A stretch of 64,000 bases of DNA, taken from Ophiosphaerella korrae (taxonomy: Eukaryota; Ascomycota; Dothideomycetes; Pleosporales; Phaeosphaeriaceae). Where the stretch lies: the NCBI GenBank assembly GCA_028456385.1, contig JALNQF010000023.1, positions 310,001 through 374,000 of the forward strand, in the 5' to 3' direction. Below, piece by piece: positions 36,360-47,000 of the stretch (position 1 is the first letter of the stretch; the number at the start of each line of letters is the position of its first letter). The notes under the pieces are model-generated. The model had not been told where the DNA came from. It searched no databases and worked only from the letters and a program-made list of their open reading frames with translations. Position numbers and translations under genes: made by a program.

Positions 36360-38922
36360 GGTGTAAAAAGCCAAGCAGAGTAAGAATTCCACAAGACTCT
36401 GCAATACCTCTCGCTGAACATGTTGGCAAGAACGCCCCGCCTTATGCAATACTGTCACATACTTGGGGAACAGACGACGAAGGGGTTACCTTTCAGGATT
36501 TGATAAATGGCAAGGGAAAGACCGAAGCGGCTTATCGCAAGCTTAGGTTCTGCGGAACGCAGGCGGTAAAGGATAATCTTACGTGGTTCTGGGTGGATAC
36601 CTGTTGCATTGATAAGTCAAGTAGCACGGAGGTTTCGGAAGATATCAACTCGATATTTTAGTAGTACAAAGAAGCAAACAAATGCTATATGTATCTACCT
36701 GATGTCTCAATCGATGACTTTATTGGTAAAGACCACTATTTACGGAGTAGTAGGTGGTTTACCCACGGATGAACATTACAAGAACTTCTTGCTCCGACCT
36801 ACGTTGATTTCTTCTTGGTAGAGGGTGTCTTCCTGGGTGATAAAACTGCGCTTGCTAACGAGATCGCCAAAATTACTGGCATATCCAGTGAAGCTCTTAC
36901 AGGAATAGATTTATCTGAGTTCAGCGTGGACGAGTGATTTGAATGGGCAAACGGCTGAGAGACAAAGCACGAGGAAGACTTTGCCTATGCTCTGTTTGGC
37001 ATCTTTGGCGTGCATATGCCACTCATTTATGGCAAAGGCAAAGAGAAGGCATTGAAACGGCTTAAAAGAAAGCTGAAGAAACCAGCAAGGAAAACGTTGA
37101 CTGCTTTTTCAACGTTGAACTTGCTCTGCTTCCTCTGTCTTCATTGCTGTAGTGGCTATATATTATCCGATTTCCCACGAAACAACTCCCACACAATCAA
37201 CAATTTCTGGGTATGTACGATCACATGAAAATGATAGTTGGAGGAATGATGATGCTGGACACGCGGTGAGACCTTGGCATGTTCTGTTTACGAGGCCTAC
37301 TTCTTTTGCCGGTCGAGAAACTTAGCTTTCTTAGCTAGACGCACAAGTATTGTCGAACGGTGGTCGGCGGCTCGCAATATACGGCCTTGGTGACTATGAG
37401 AAAACGGCCCTTGCTCTTGAATTAGCTTATCGTACGAGGGAGCAGCAGCCTACCTGCGCTATTTTCTGGGTGCCAGCTATCACCCGCGAAAGCTTCGAGC
37501 AGGTGTACTACGATATGGGCGCAATCTTGCATATACCAAAAGGCCTTGGCTGATAAAGTTGATGTGAAAAGACTAGTCAAAGCAAGACTGAGCGGCGAGA
37601 GTTTTGGACATTGGTTGATGATTGTCAACAACGCAGATAACATTAGCATTCTCCTGGACCACTCTGTGGAGAACAACAGTACGACCCGGCTGATTGATTA
37701 CATCCCACATACCACCAAGGCTCCGTCATCTTCACTACCAGATCCCGAGAAGCTGCCCTCGCACTAACTGAGTCCACTTTAGCGCTCTGTCAGTTTCAAA
37801 AACCGGAGGCAACAGAACTGTTACGAAATCGTCTGCTCCAAGAGCATCAGCACGAGCTTGAGAATCAAGAAACTGTCGAGCAGTTTCTGGAGACGCTCAC
37901 ATTCCTTGCTCTTGCTATCATAAAGGCGGTGGCATTCATCAATACAAACGATATCAGCCTATCTGAGTATATTTTCTACTATCGGAGTAACAAAAAACAC
38001 GCGATGGAGCTTCTTAGTAAGGAGTTTCCTGATCAAGGACATTTCATTCGCATATATACAGAAACGCAACCTACTCGCAGCAGAGTATTTATCGCTCACG
38101 ACGTGTATAAGTAATACCGAAATATTAGGATCGGTTTTGCCGCTAAATGGTTCTGTGGTGGAACAAGTGGAGGCTATCGGAATGCTGAAAGCATATGCCT
38201 TCATCACGGAGCGGCAGCCTCAAACACATAGAATGCTGGATCAGATCCAAAACCAAGTTAAGGCATATGAAGTCCATCCACTAGTCAATGTAGCAATGCG
38301 AGATTGGCTGAAAGAACAGAATCTGTAGAATCTGTGGGTGGGAAAAACACTGGAGCGCCTTGAAGAGATTATCCCGCTTGAAGGCGATTACGATCCGGAA
38401 TTTTGGGCAGCATACTTGCCTCACGCTGTGTATGTCACGAACATACCTGAAGGCTATAATGCGTAAGGAAGGCTGTCGCTGCTGAGTCGAATAGGGATAT
38501 ATAAGATAGTACTAGAAGATTTTGAGGCTGCTGCGCTTGCTTATCGAGAACTTCTTGAAGAACAGAAAAGTCTGTTGGGAAAGGACTACGCTGACATGCT
38601 GACCAGCATGGTAAACCTTGCAAGCATGCTGCGGTCGCAGGGAAAGTACGAGGTAGCTGAAGAGATGACCCGGCAAGCGCTAGAGGGGAGAGAAAAGGTA
38701 TTAGGAAAAGAGCACTCTGATACGTTGGCCAGCATGGACAACATAGCGGTAGTACTTGTGTACCAAATGCAGTGGGTGTTAGAGGGTAGAGAGAAGGTGC
38801 TAGAAAAGGAGCATCCTGAGACACTAGCTAGTGTGAGCGACCTAGCTAGTCTACTAGGGCTACAGGGGAAGCATAAGGCGGCTGAAGCGATAAGACGGCG
38901 AGAGCTGGGGGTGGGCCTGTAG
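36360..38922 (+). pseudogene. HET / NB-ARC / TPR (NLR-like) pseudogene
   Basis: Remnant of a fungal NLR-type allorecognition gene. From about 36390 the HET domain reads YAILSHTWGTDDEGVTFQD, then LTWFWVDTCCIDKSSS, LPDVSIDDF, SRWFTHG, TLQELLAP and FALFGIFGVHMPLIYGKGKEKALKRL-like text. It is broken by TAGTAG at 36659-36664 and TGA at 36770, 36935 and 36956, several at positions where the family has Trp or Arg. From 37350 an NTPase follows with a damaged P-loop (IYGLGDYEKTALALELAY) and Walker B-like WLMIVNNADN. From 38570 kinesin-light-chain-type TPRs appear (AEEMTRQALEGREKVLGKEHSDTLASM). Several further stops and frame changes lie between. Family call firm; not functional as written. Confidence 0.88.
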
Positions 38923-39368
38923 ATGGGGTGATTGTGGAGCTGGGGATTGCGGCAGTGAGTGAGGTTGATTTTGGGAGGTGGTTGGAGCTGGAAGGGATGA
39001 AGTAGGAGGGGGAGGGTTTGTTTGGTTTTGGGTGAGAGGGAGGTGGTGCTGGGGGTGGTGAGTTGTTTGATTTGGCATTGCATATATCGATTCATTATTT
39101 TCGCTTTAGCGAATAAACGGATTGTTGGCACAAAAACCCCTTTTCATGTCTGAGTATGATCGTCGCGTTTGGTGAATTTCGCATGTAAGCTTCATTGATA
39201 CCAAGTTGTGTTTAGAAGAGTAGAATAGATTAATATTTGCGAATCAAAATCTTTATCTGCATTCCCAAGTCGTAAATAAGTTCCTTCTTAAATGAGTCTC
39301 GCCGACACGCTCTAGCAAGGCTATTGTACCGCCTGGTACGAATAGAGCACCCCAACCGAGAATATCGT
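38923..39368. other. Intergenic region, no gene recognised
   Basis: G-rich just after the TPR pseudogene, then AT-rich. No protein-like frame. Confidence 0.45.
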
Positions 39369-39870
39369 CTACTGGTTTCCAATCATTCGCAAGAAGCTTA
39401 TCTTAAACCTATGACTTATCGCCATCGCAAAGCACTGTTTCTCAGAAAAGATCTCCATGGATCCAATTAACGCTTGCGGCAGCGGTAGGACATGCTTATT
39501 AAACTTTTGGCGCCAATTGCGGCAGGAATCTACTTGGTCAGTGGTTTTTATATCCAGAACGAGACACCAATCGCCTTCTCGGTAGGCGGCAATACCGTGA
39601 TAGACTTGAACTGCCGAACTGCCGTACTGCTCTGTATGCTGTTTCTTTCTTCCATCCTTTTCTTTTAGCTGTGCCTCAGTCCCCATGCCTTTATACTGGA
39701 GCCATCCTCATCTAGACTCTTCTTGATCCCAACTGAAGTCCTTGAGTGTCGGCAATACGATCTCCAGGAAATAATTCTTCCACATAATAATATTGTCTAA
39801 GGAATGTATGTTGCCGGCATTAAAGGTCACCCTGACCTTGTGAGCGAGGATTTGTGCTTTTTCACTCATT
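39369..39870 (-). pseudogene. Unrecognised gene fragment with in-frame stop
   Basis: A minus-strand frame reads MSEKAQILAHKVRVTFNAGNI, IIMWKNYFLEIVLPTLKDF, a TGA, then YKGMGTEAQLKEKDG through GDWCLVLDIKTTD and ALIGSMEIFSEKQCFAMA. It is protein-like on both sides of the single stop, so it looks like a decayed gene. I cannot name the family. It lies in the repeat-rich segment and may belong to a mobile element. Confidence 0.35.
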
Positions 39871-40259
39871 GTAGACGCAACCTAGAACCTGTTCTTGGTA
39901 AGATTGAGCTCAAGGTAGAGTTGCTCTTGAGTTTCTGTAATTGGTTCTTGAGGTTGGCGATGAGGTGTTCGTAGTAATTTTGTTTCTAGTAACAGGATTG
40001 AATCAATAGCAAAGGAGAAGAGAGAAAGTAGCAGACTTTATACTTAGGCGCGAAAAGGGTTCTGCGCTTTCTACACAGTCATATAAGAGGTGATTGAGGC
40101 AGCAGGAATGTTAGACGTGATTTAGCCACCTCACAAGGGGCTTTGGTCCACCCCAGAGCTCCTTAGGAGTGCTAGAATATCCTATTAACGAGCTATATCC
40201 CTATACGTTTACGTAATCTCATTCATACAGCTTCTCCATTTGCCTACTTTTTTACTTAA

Positions 40260-40452
40260 TGTTAGGCTTCGGCGCCTACAAGGCCTGCAGGGCTGTAGTA
40301 GTATTGCGATTAGCGCATACTGAGCCGAGAGCCAAGGGCCAGCAGGCCTTCGTAACAATATATACTGCTCTACTCCTGTATTCAACGTTGTTGAATACTC
40401 AGCTACCTTTTTGGGTTTGTTTGGCGCGGTGGAGTAGAGCTGCGGTCTAACA
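40260..40452. mobile_element. Solo LTR, copy 1 (TSD CTTAA)
   Basis: A 193-bp unit starting TGTTAG and ending CTAACA, flanked on both sides by CTTAA (40255-40259 and 40453-40457). The TG..CA ends, inverted terminal hexamers and exact 5-bp duplication are what a retrotransposon LTR left by recombination between LTRs looks like. Its 3' half is nearly identical to copy 2 at 41412-41577. Confidence 0.8.
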
Positions 40453-40589
40453 CTTAAATTGTAAGGGGAACGATCATGAATACATCATAATCATCATCGT
40501 CATGCGTTAGTTCAGTGGACTGAAATAGGCGGAGAAATTATCGAAACGTAAAAATAAATTGCTGCCAAATATAATATTGAGCGATCTAC

Positions 40590-41118
40590 GCTAAGCCAAA
40601 GACACCAAGGCCTGACAAGCTCAAGTCAGACTAAAAAACTCAACCAGAGAAAGCTCAGCCTACAGCAAGAGGATAAGCTTGTACAGTATATTAAAAAGCT
40701 TACAGAGAGAGGTCTTCCACCTACAAGAGAGATAATAAGAAACTTAGCGTTACAGGTATCTCACGAGAGGGTCAGCCAAAGCTGGGTACTCGCTTCCTCC
40801 ATCAAAACCAGAGCTTACTTATATCTAAATAGACTACTAACATTAACTATAAATGCTACAAAGCTAATTCTTATACAAAGCATAAGCTATACTTTAACTT
40901 ATTATATCAGAAGATAGAGGAATATTGGATAGAGCTACAGCATATATACAATATAGATAAGAAAGGCTTTATAATTAGTATTACTAGGAGGTCTAAACGT
41001 ATCTTTAGCTAAGCAATATAGGAGAGAAAGGAGGCTTAGGTAGCTCTCTAAGATAGTTCTTACAAGTAGATAACTACCCTAGCGTGTATCTATATAGATA
41101 AGATATCTCTACTACTGT
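40590..41118 (+). mobile_element. Pogo/Fot1-type transposase relic, N-terminal part
   Basis: The first part reads as a psq-type helix-turn-helix (LSLQQEDKLVQYIKKLTERGLPPTREI, shown here only to place it). After a one-base shift near 40780 it goes on through FLHQNQSLLIS, LYFNLLYQKIEEYWIELQHIYNIDKKGF and RSKRIFS to ERKEA and TTLACIYIDK, where the DDE catalytic core should begin. Stops replace several conserved codons and the DNA is AT-rich, as in repeat-induced mutation. At about 41118 the coding similarity is cut by the long inverted repeat. The C-terminal part resumes at about 41949. Confidence 0.75.
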
Positions 41119-41948
41119 TAAGAGGTAGCTAGAAGACAATAGTACTTGCTATAGGCTACAGGAGATAATAAAGGGATAACAAATAGTATTTTAATCTAAG
41201 TTCTAGCAATGTAAATAATACTTGCTTTTCTCTGTTAGCAAGTATAGAGCCTTTTATACGCTAGAGTAGCGCATCAGCCCTGCTCTAGACTAATACTATA
41301 GTGACGTTAGGATTACGAACGTATTGGCTCTACTCTAAACTAGTACTAGAGTTCCTAAGGATCTAGAGGATTCTAGGGACCTTCGTCACAGTTTAGGCCT
41401 TTTGCGTCTACTGTTACGCTACGGGCCGCAGTAGGCCGTAAGCTGCGCACATGCGCAAGGTAAGGGCGAGGGCCCTTGGACAATATATACTGTTCTACTC
41501 CTGTATTCAACGTTGTTGAATACTCAGCTACCTTTTTGGGTTTGTTTGGCGCAGTAGAGTAGAGCTGCGGTTTAACATCTACCTACTTAGTTAAACTTAA
41601 TTACTACCTTTAGTAGGCCTAAAGCCTTATCTTAGTTAGTAAAGGTAACTTTTTCTACTCTTCTAGTGTAACGAAGGTTCTCAGAACACTCGAGACTCTT
41701 GTGAACTCTGGTACGAGTCGGGGCGGGGCCGATACACCAGAAATCATGACGTTGTATAGTTGTAGTCCAAAGCGGGGCAGATGCGCTACACCGGCGCATA
41801 AAAAGCTCTACACTTGCGAAAAGAGTGGGGCAAGTATTATTCTCTCTTGGATACTAGTAGTACCCTTCAATACTATTCGTCATCTCTTCACTATCTCCTG
41901 TGGCCTACGGCAAGTACTATTGTCTTCCAGCTACCTCTTAGCACTACG
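41111..41948. repeat. Long inverted repeat, about 280-bp arms
   Basis: The left arm (about 41111-41391) matches the reverse complement of the right arm (about 41666-41948) over its whole length, for example TAAGAGGTAGCT, GAAGACAATAGTACTTGC and AATAATACTTGC in the same order. Differences are mostly C/T and G/A, with the left arm the more AT-rich. The centre holds a solo LTR and about 85 other bases. It interrupts the transposase relic. It could be a foldback/MITE-like element or two copies inserted head to head. Confidence 0.75.
41412..41577. mobile_element. Solo LTR, copy 2 (TSD TCTAC)
   Basis: A 166-bp unit starting TGTTAC and ending TTTAACA, flanked by TCTAC at 41407-41411 and 41578-41582. 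The last 95 bp or so are almost the same as copy 1, including a 21-bp palindrome. It sits in the loop of the long inverted repeat, so it is the younger insertion. Confidence 0.8.
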
Positions 41949-42372
41949 TAAGATAAGAGAAGCTTACTATTGCAAGAAGGTAGAGGAGTAGGAGAAAGAG
42001 TATAAGAAAGTTTAAAAGGCTAAGAGGAGAGAGCTACAACAGGCTGCTCGCTAATACAACAAGAAGCTAGCTAAGGAGAAGCGTGTGGCGCGAGAGGTAG
42101 CTAAGTTGGTGAGGGAGAAGGAGAGGGCAGAGAAGGCGGCTCAGCGCGCAGCCTGGCGCGCAGCCATCAATGCCAAAAACTCTATACAACCTGGCTAGAG
42201 GCAGAAGAGAAAGGTTTCAAGTTTATCTACTTAGAAGAACAAGCGCAGCAAACAGGTAGTTGATGCTGTAGGCAGTGAGGAGTCTCCAGCAGCTGCATCA
42301 GCAGCTCCACTCAAAACTACTCGCTCTGGCTGCAACGTCAGCCTTCCAGCAAAATTCAGATGGTCTAAATTA
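41949..42372 (+). mobile_element. Pogo/Fot1-type transposase relic, C-terminal part
   Basis: Reads KIREAYYCKKVEE, then a long Lys/Arg/Glu/Ala helix (QQAARQYNKKLAKEKRVAR), RAAWRAAINAKNSIQPG, and the terminal RSGCNVSLPAKFRW-like end typical of fungal Fot1/pogo transposases. Stops are present. The catalytic core between this and the N-terminal part is missing or displaced by the inverted repeat. Confidence 0.7.
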
Positions 42373-42497
42373 CTCGCGAGCCACTAGTTACTTCTCCACT
42401 ACAAAATCTCGTAATAATAGCTATTGTGTGTGGCTCTGCAGCCTCATCTTTGAGATCGCGACTTTGGTGGGGGGTGCGCATCAATGTTAACCCAGAC

Positions 42498-43032
42498 AAT
42501 CCAAAGCCAACTTTCACATTGCATTGCCCACTTTGCACATAGCAACGCCAGATGCATCATCATGGAAGTGTCTGGTCAAATTCACGGAGTTCAATAATCT
42601 ATCATGTTGCCAAAGCTCATATGCCTTTATGCATATTAAAGGTTACTCCAGGGGCCGAAGACGGTCCTCAGCAACCATGTTCCTACCCTGGATGCGTGTT
42701 TGTAATAAAAGGCAAAGGGGCACGCGCACCAACGAATGCTGAGAAACACTACTCTATGCAGAATCACATGTCGGAATGGCTACAACAGAGATATTTGAAG
42801 CCAAATTCTACATGCCATTGTTCCGATTCTTGTAAATGGAATGATCTCGCGCGATGAACTTAGCTGCGCCTGGTGCTCGGTTGGCACCAAAGGGTTTGGA
42901 GCCAGCTTCTCTAGCCAATGTTCTCTGACCCAACATGTCCAACGCACGCATTACGAGGATGACGATTTGCCGAATTCCTTTCAACGCAGAAAATATAATG
43001 CTTTGTTCCCTCTAGTAGCTAGTCCAATGTGA
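42498..43032 (+). pseudogene. C2H2-type zinc-finger gene remnant
   Basis: Three finger-like modules can be read: CPLC with a HVAKAH pair (in-frame TAG inside), a Cys-rich CSYPGCVF ... CHCSDSCKW stretch, and CAWC ... HVQRTH (C-x2-C-x19-H-x4-H). The frame changes by one base near 42850, between WNDLAR and DELSCAWC. This looks like a decayed fungal zinc-finger gene. Family unknown beyond the finger pattern. Confidence 0.45.
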
Positions 43033-44013
43033 TTGCAGGATGAATCACCGGCTTGCTGTCAGGCGCATAGATGTACTAGCTACTGTAGTCTCTCTCGGAC
43101 TATTTATAGTAATAAATTCCAAGGGCTAGTTGACAAGTTACATATCTAGCACTAGCCATGGAGATGGATACTAGCCATATGATAGACATAGTGCTGAAAT
43201 TTGCGGCAAACGATTATTGACACGCGGTAAACTAACCTGCCATGAAGCGGACAGTCAATTGAGCAAAAATGATATCTATTGGCAGCGCGCTGTTATCCTA
43301 ACTCATCGAATCACGAAAGATCCCAGAGCCATGGCAAGGTGGTGTGCGACTCAACACCAAAGCAAGAAGCTAGTCCTCTCTATCGACACCGGTGCGTTTA
43401 CATGTTCGCCTAATTTCCTGCTGACGTGGCTCCAGACAGTCGACTTGGATTTCACGTTTATGATTTGCGTTCCTGAAATGCCACGCGATCCTAACTTGGA
43501 AGACTTCAGGGGCATCAATGAAGATAACTTTGCATTGTTCGACTCCAGAGAACTTCAAGAAACCTGCTTGACCCGGCATCGAGTAGATATTATGTCAGAA
43601 ACAACTAGGAGGCGAAACTAGGACGATTCAGGGCGACCCATTGGCGCGCTTCTTCGGCTGGCGCCGATCCATCGACCGCCTAGCCACGACGGCGCGAAGG
43701 ATTGACGATTGCATGCGTGCACTGTTATTGCCAACGAACACCCGTCTGTTCCTGTTCCCTGTGTATGCATCTCCATTCTTCTCTATCCGATCTTCTCTTG
43801 TCTTCATTTGCGCCTCGCTAAGCGTCCTATCCCTGTCTCGTTGCGTGGTCTGGTTCACCATACTTCCTCTTCCTCTTCCACAGCTTCCGCCTGTGACATC
43901 ATCAAGAGCTCCCGTGTCAACCCCTGCGCCCAACGCCGGCCGCATCGCATCCATTCAAGACCACCTGGACGACATGCGAATCCAGTCGCAGCTGCCCTAA
44001 TCCCTCGTCCACC
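43033..44013. other. Upstream region of the large disordered-protein gene, with one unrecognised ORF
   Basis: An open frame at 43217-43621 (134 codons, ending TRRRN) is moderately protein-like (WCATQHQSKKLVLSIDTG, FTFMICVPEMPRDPN) but I cannot identify it and see no partner exons. From 43620 to 44013 the sequence is C/T-rich and leads to the start at 44014, consistent with a promoter and 5' leader. Confidence 0.35.
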
Positions 44014-47000
44014 ATGTTCCGAAAACGGAGCAGGGCCACGTCGAATCCCGTGAGTGCGCCTGCACGCGCGCATCCCGCCATGAACCCCAAGTGCTAACCA
44101 TTGTTTCTGCCTAGGCCCAGCGCGCGCCCCCCGTAAGCGCCTCTGCCTCCCTCGCAGCGACAAAGGCTTTTGTAAAGGACCGCGAGTCCAACCCGAATCT
44201 CTCCAATGCCGCGGCCGCCGCGGCTCTGCGCACGCATGTCACGACACCTGCTCCCGTAGGTGACACCATCACGAAGCGCATGGTGCGGCGCAACTCGGTA
44301 TCTTCTAGCGGCAGCGGCGCGATGCAACAACGACCGGGCGGGCTCCAGAGGCAGTCCAGCTCCGGCTCCATGACGGAACGCACATTTCGCAACCAGTCGC
44401 CGGGAAGGGGAAGCCCGTCAGATCCTCAGGCACCGCCAGTTCCATCTGTACCAAAGGAAATACCACAAGCGAGTGCTGCGCACCGACGCGCCTCTAGCCT
44501 CGAGCCGCCCTTCCGCGGAGGGTCGCCCGTGTCCAGAGGTGGTGGCCGGGGTGTGAGCCTGGACAGAGGCACGGGACCAAGCACTGGCGGCCGTGGGCAG
44601 CGAGTAACAAGCAATCTCTCGCAGGTGCGTGAAGATGAAGGAGATGCTGCCCAGAGATCTTCTATCAACTTCTCCCGGCCCATGTCTCCGGCCTCGGCCG
44701 CAAAACAGAGTCTACCACTCCAATCTGGTTGGTTCGGAGGGCCGGTTGTGAATCAGGAAGCTGTGAAGAGTATGGTTTCGGCATCGCGACCCCACGTGTC
44801 GACCGATGTTGGCAGTCTGGATTTCCACAATACCCAGCAATCCATCCAAAATGCGGCGGACCGGCCTGCCAAGACACATCAAACACCGCGTGGTGTTGAG
44901 GGCTCCGGACTGTCGAGTGGCAGCATGCGAGTGAAGCCATCCGGAACAGCCGTCGATTCGCGGCCCCATCTGCAGCCAGCACCAAGGCAGTCCCCAGCTC
45001 CTATTGACCCCAAATCTCCAGATGCCGTCTTCGACCCCTCGACACGTACCTTTGTGCACAAGAAGGATGCGATGGCTCTTCACCGTGAACTGCATGAAGA
45101 GCCGGAGCGGCCTGCTCAACACTATGTTGCACAGCACGTGGGAGAACATTACTCGCACCACACACCACAACAACATCTACCTCCTCGCACACCAAGTCCA
45201 ACGCGTCAAGTTTCTCAAGCTCAGGGGTCGCCAGCAGCGCAGAAGAGAGAACAGGCAGCTTTGCCCCGACTCGACACCAGTTCAAGAGTGAGACGACCTG
45301 AAGATTCACACGATTTTTCTACTAAACCTGCTGTAACACAATCACAGTCTGAGGACTTTGCAGACGAGTCTGTTCAACCTGTAGAGCAAGTTAGCACCAG
45401 CCGAATGCTAGAGGCAGCTTCACAGCCCACACCGATCGATGTCATGGTATCGCCCAAGCTTATACCAAACCAAGATAGCTCGTATCCAAGGTTATCCAAA
45501 CCTGCAGCGCCTATAGTCGACACATTAGCTGGGCGTGGCCGTGGTAGCATGACCAGCGACAGGAATCAAAGTCTGAGTCCGCCGCGTTACGCACATTTCG
45601 CCCCTGTTACTACTGAGCTAGCAGGAATCAAGCACCAACCTCCACCACGCTCAAGTTCACCAGCTAAGTCTGCTCTTAAAGCATCGCCGTCAGTCTCAAG
45701 GCGCGGCAGCTCTCCAGTGGCTCACAATGAACATATATTTACTAAACAAGCACCCAGTGAGGCCTCTGATACGGCCTCCGAGGGTGGCTCGAAGATGAAA
45801 AAGAGGGATGTCAGGGTCAGCTTTGAAGAAGTGCCAGTCGTGGCAGGAACATCTGCATACGCAGAGGCCGAGACGCCTACAACCCCTGCTGGCCTTGGAG
45901 CATCAAGATGGAGCCCGAGGACAGAGAAGGAAGACGAGTTTGAGGACTTTATGAAACCACGCCCGGCACTGCCTTCTTTTGGCAGCATCCGGGATAGGGA
46001 AAGGCGATCGACAGAAGAAGAAATGGCAGAAAAGGTTACAGAGACAGTTTCATCAACACCCATGTCTGGTTCCGTGGGTGCTATTGGAGAGCCTCTACCC
46101 GCCTCCAGTGACCATGCGATCGCTGGTATAGTCGCCCAAGATGTTGCTGAGAAGCAGACAACGAATGACCCGCTCCCGCCTGAAGTTACCACCGTCGAAG
46201 GCAGTGGCTACGTCTCAGACTCCAGCGACGAGGCAGAGAGTAGCATAGGAACTCAAAAACACGGGGCCTTGGATGATTCGTCACAGATTCTAGCCAAGCC
46301 TGAACCGAAGTCACTGACTACACCGCACGATGAGAAGTCTACAACCCCAGGGTCAGTTGCAGAACAAGGCATCAACGTACCTGAGATTGCGTTGTTGCCT
46401 GCTACGCCTAGCCCGATGGAGAGGGAAGAACCAAAATTTCAGAGCATCATTCCTGGTGGTTGGGACGAGGACGTGCTAGAGGGGCAAGATGACACTGCAA
46501 ATCATTCCGAGACTCGCCAATCTGCACCAAGCAGTTTGCCCGCCGAACAATCAGCAGCCATGGACGACTTGATCATCGGTAACGACGATTCCAGTGACGA
46601 TGACAGTAGTATATACAGTGATGCGTACGAAGATTTGACGGATGGCGAGGGTGGCTTCGGTAGTATTGACGCCATGGTTGAAAGTCCAGCCGTCTCCTCA
46701 CCATCAGGTCTCTTATCGTCCAAGCACGCAGACAAGAGCACGCTAGAGCCTGTCAGTTCAGGGTTACGACATGAGACAGTTGCAAACGATGCCGCCGAAC
46801 CGGTCACGGCATCGACTCAAGATTGGGATGTCACAAGAGAACATTGGAGTGGCCTGCATGAAGCTCGAAAGCCACAGCTGGATAAGCCCTCCACTGGGGC
46901 ATCACAGGGTCGGAATATTACTAGTGAGGTCATGGCCACTCCATCAAGATCAGACCGCAAGTCTGAACGTACATCTCAGTCTCAACCAGGAGTGCCTTCA

